From assembly GCA_000697335.1 (NCBI GenBank), contig JNEM01011869.1, positions 1 to 10,960 on the forward strand: a DNA stretch of 10,960 nt, in the 5' to 3' direction. Of the stretch, positions 8,390 through 10,960 are shown piece by piece (position 1 is the first letter of the stretch; each line of letters begins with the position of its first letter). The notes below the pieces were generated by a model. The model did no database searches, had not been told where the DNA came from, and saw nothing but the letters and a program-made list of their open reading frames with translations. The translations under genes and the position numbers were made by a program. The DNA comes from Conidiobolus incongruus B7586 (taxonomy: Eukaryota > Entomophthoromycota > Entomophthoromycetes > Entomophthorales > Conidiobolaceae).

Positions 8390-9960
8390 ATAAAAAAAGA
8401 AAATATAAACCTACCTATTGATTTTATATATATTTGGTTTAAAACCAATTATAAGCTTGAAATAGAAAAAATAGTAAAATGTCCTAATTTTTATAATTCC
8501 AAAGTAATAGTTTTGAAAATATAATATACGTTATCTTATATTTTGACTATTCTAGTTATAATTGATATAATATTATATAATAATAATTATAGTTAACTAT
8601 AACCTTTGTATTGTTTAAATAATTTTTGACTATTATTTATAAATATTTCTTTAATCCTTTAATTAATAATTAAAATTATATTTTGTATTAAAAGTATAAA
8701 TTTATAAAATATTCATATTAAATAGATTTGGTATATTAATTATCACTTTGTATTTTCCGATATAATTGATTATTGCAAATAGCACTTCGATTTAAAGCGA
8801 TTTAAATATATATACCTAAGATTGTTATTTAAATAATAAATAATGATACCGTTTCTAGTATATGTTTATTATTTCAAAATAATTTAAGAAATAATTTAAA
8901 TATTAAATGCTCTAGTCATAAAGTTATTAAACAGTTACAAAATATTTATCTAAAAGTATTATATATCAATTTTAAAACAAATAGAGTAATTTTCTGTGTC
9001 AAAATAATAGTTCAATTAATTGATCATGTATAACCCAATATGACTTTGATTAAAATTTTAATCTTTTAAAAAATAATATTTGAAAATATTATTTTATTGC
9101 AATATATATTTGGATTGAATTTAATTAAAACAAAATTTTAAAAATTCTATATAGTTTTGATATTAATAAATATTTAATAGTAATAATAATAAATATGTTT
9201 TTATATTTAGTTTTGAAATGATTTGTTTATATAATATTTCATTGATATAACTTATATGTATTTTTTTAAATTTTTATATTAATACTGAATCAAAAATTAA
9301 ATATATAATGAATTTCGAATTAATCCATATTATCATATTTAATATATAAAATATATAATCAAAAAATATTAATTGATCAATTAGAGCATATTTTATAACA
9401 TCAATATTTATTTCGATTATATATTATATTATTATTTATCTATTATATATCAAGATTTAATTATTTTATGAAAAAATGTTTTATATATCCATATACATCT
9501 TAAAGTAATATAAATATAGAATATAAATATCCTTTGATTGGTTCAACAAAATACTAGCAAATTATTATTTAATGTTGTCTCACAATTCATTTTTATAAAT
9601 ATCAATATTAACTTTTAAATTTTATAGTCAAAAAATCTTCATTATAATTAGATTTTTTGTTCATTTTATTTTAAATTAAATAATCTTTTAAAAAATAAAA
9701 TAAAATTAGTATTGACTATCGATTGTGTATATAGTATTTCATATTCACATTCTCTGAAATTGATATTAATATAATTATAACTCAAGTAAATGTTAATTTT
9801 ACAATAAATAAATATTATCTCACTAAGAATTTGAACAAAATCTAAAATTTACAGCTATATGAATCAGAAAGTATCTCTATCTACTGAAATATAATGATTC
9901 TTTATTGGGTATTTTTATTGAGTTTTATCAAAACTTGATATTATTAAAAGGAACTGGTAG
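8390..9960. other. AT-rich desert
   Basis: About 1.6 kb with no supported gene or RNA on either strand. A perfect 10-bp inverted repeat with a 2-base loop lies at 9072-9093 (AATAATATTT / AAATATTATT). Nothing resembling a third mariner copy was seen. Confidence 0.65.
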
Positions 9961-9984
9961 ATATATAGCCGCTTCCATGAAATT

Positions 9985-10224
9985 CTATTCCTTATCCTTA
10001 CTATGATGACAGCCTTCTCCAATACATAGGGGAGTTCCAAGCATTACTTTGTGACGTTCAATACTGATGGCTGGTGATTCGTCACCATGTTTGTGACAGC
10101 CTTTTCCAATACATAGTGGTTCTCCGAGACTTACTTTGTGGGGATCATTACTCTTGTCAGGAGTTTCATTAGCAACGGTAATTGATGAAATAATTAAAAT
10201 TAAAAAAGTATTGATATATTTCAT
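9985..10224 (-). CDS. Small secreted protein with two C-x4-C-H repeats
   Basis: A complete frame of 79 residues, ATG to TAG. Residues 1-18 (MKYINTFLILIISSITVA) form a signal peptide with a likely cut after VA. The mature chain of about 60 residues is two copies of a 29-residue unit starting at His29 and His58: HKVSLGEPLCIGKGCHKHGD and HKVMLGTPLCIGEGCHHSKD. Each has Cys-x4-Cys followed by His residues, suggesting a disulphide or metal-binding loop; this is inference. No Lys-Arg (Kex2) site separates the units, so an alpha-pheromone-type precursor is not well supported. It is a clear paralogue of the interrupted gene at 2248-2664, sharing both the signal peptide start and the motif. A TATAAAAG box lies 44 bases upstream. 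The gene is an island of normal composition in AT-rich DNA. I do not recognise the family; a secreted, cell-wall or host-interaction role is possible but unproven. Confidence 0.8.
   Translation of the reverse strand: MKYINTFLILIISSITVANETPDKSNDPHKVSLGEPLCIGKGCHKHGDESPAISIERHKVMLGTPLCIGEGCHHSKDKE
9988..10140 (-). repeat. Internal 87-base coding repeat (about 1.75 copies)
   Basis: Unit 1 is 10140-10054 and unit 2 is 10053-9988, the second ending early at the stop codon. Both encode HKV-x-LG-x-PLCIG-x-GCH. The DNA is also visibly repeated (for example actttgtg and ccaatacata in both), so the duplication is recent enough for slippage or unequal exchange to change the copy number. Confidence 0.85.
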
Positions 10225-10267
10225 ATTTTAAATAAAAATTAAACAAATAATCATAGGAATTTAGTTA

Positions 10268-10275
10268 CTTTTATA
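10268..10275 (-). promoter_or_regulatory. TATA box of the secreted-protein gene
   Basis: TATAAAAG reads on the minus strand 44 bases upstream of the ATG at 10224. The distance nearly equals that of the TATAAATA upstream of the paralogue at 2248. Confidence 0.4.
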
Positions 10276-10289
10276 TTGATCCATAAAGA

Positions 10290-10960
10290 ATAATTATAAT
10301 ATTTGGCACTTATTATTTCTTGATTAATAAATTACAATATTTATAATGTAACACAACTTTCTAAATTTGATTAAATTTGGCAATTTGATAGAAAAATTAT
10401 TGAAAATAAGATTTAAGAAATTACTAACGCCAAATTATTTTCAGCATAGTTATATAGTGAAGTAAATTAATAATAAATTATAAGTTTTCTATTTTTATTT
10501 GGACAATTTTGTTGATGACATCAACTGTATTATTGGATATTAATGCACTCTAAATTATATACCAATATTAGATATTTTTAATATCAAACAAATTAAATCA
10601 ATAATTTTGGATAATACAATTATATTATAATGTATGTTTTAGATTCATAAAGTTCTATAAAGACTAATAAATAATTCTGAAATAGTATAAATAATATTTA
10701 TGAGTTATATATACTTCACTTTTTATATAAATTTTTATATATATTCAGTGGTTAATTATATAGCTAAAAATTTTAATTGAATTTTTATTTAATATAAATT
10801 TAATTAATGATAAGTTCCTTTTGAATATTAAAATAATATATTATTATTTTTTATTTATATAAAATTTTAATTATTTTATTTCAAATTAATATTGATTTTA
10901 TTTAGCTTAATATTTAAACTAAAATATTAAGATTAATATTTTATAGCAATATATATATAA
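10290..10960. other. AT-rich stretch without genes
   Basis: This is the upstream flank of the secreted-protein gene and AT-rich sequence to the end of the window. No open frame, RNA gene or transposon motif was found. The window ends in a TA microsatellite. Confidence 0.65.

Noticed and set aside
9985-10224. Alpha-pheromone precursor
   Set aside because: The repeats after a signal peptide are suggestive, but there are no Lys-Arg sites or dipeptide spacers, and the Cys spacing (C-x4-C) differs from the filamentous ascomycete pheromone pattern as I know it.

Overview
The window looks like nuclear DNA of a fungus, most likely an ascomycete yeast or a relative. It is extremely AT-rich overall. 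The one clear housekeeping-type gene has a yeast-style mitochondrial presequence and a 53-base intron with a GTAAGT donor, a CTAAT branch-like site and a TTTAG acceptor. The organism cannot be named from the sequence. A genome with imported mitochondrial proteins excludes microsporidia and bacteria.

Layout. Bases 1-1000 are AT-rich with no gene. Bases 1007 to about 1669 hold an unrecognised spliced gene on the minus strand. A GC-richer, hairpin-rich block (1257-1389) lies inside its probable second intron and may be an intronic RNA. Bases 2248-2664 (plus) carry a small secreted cysteine-motif protein gene interrupted by three in-frame stops. Bases 2770-4250 (minus) encode a two-exon, 475-residue mitochondrial protein of helical-repeat (PPR-like) type. 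Bases 4260-5960 are an AT desert. Bases 5966-7000 and about 7335-8370 are two decayed copies, in the same orientation, of one DD34D mariner DNA transposon. Bases 8390-9960 are a second desert. Bases 9985-10224 (minus) encode an intact 79-residue secreted protein that is a paralogue of the broken gene at 2248. The rest is AT-rich without genes.

Main points. The two ends of the window carry related members of a small secreted family built from C-x4-C motifs, many of them followed by His or Pro. I do not recognise this family. One member is intact. The other keeps its frame over 138 codons but holds TAG and TGA stops of the kind that C-to-T (or G-to-A) transitions make. The transposase of mariner copy 1 shows the same pattern: many stops, several at expected Gln or Trp positions, with almost no indels. 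Together with the AT-rich deserts this suggests a directional G:C-to-A:T process (RIP-like or deamination-biased decay) acting around islands of normal-composition genes. No operon or pathway link between the genes is visible.
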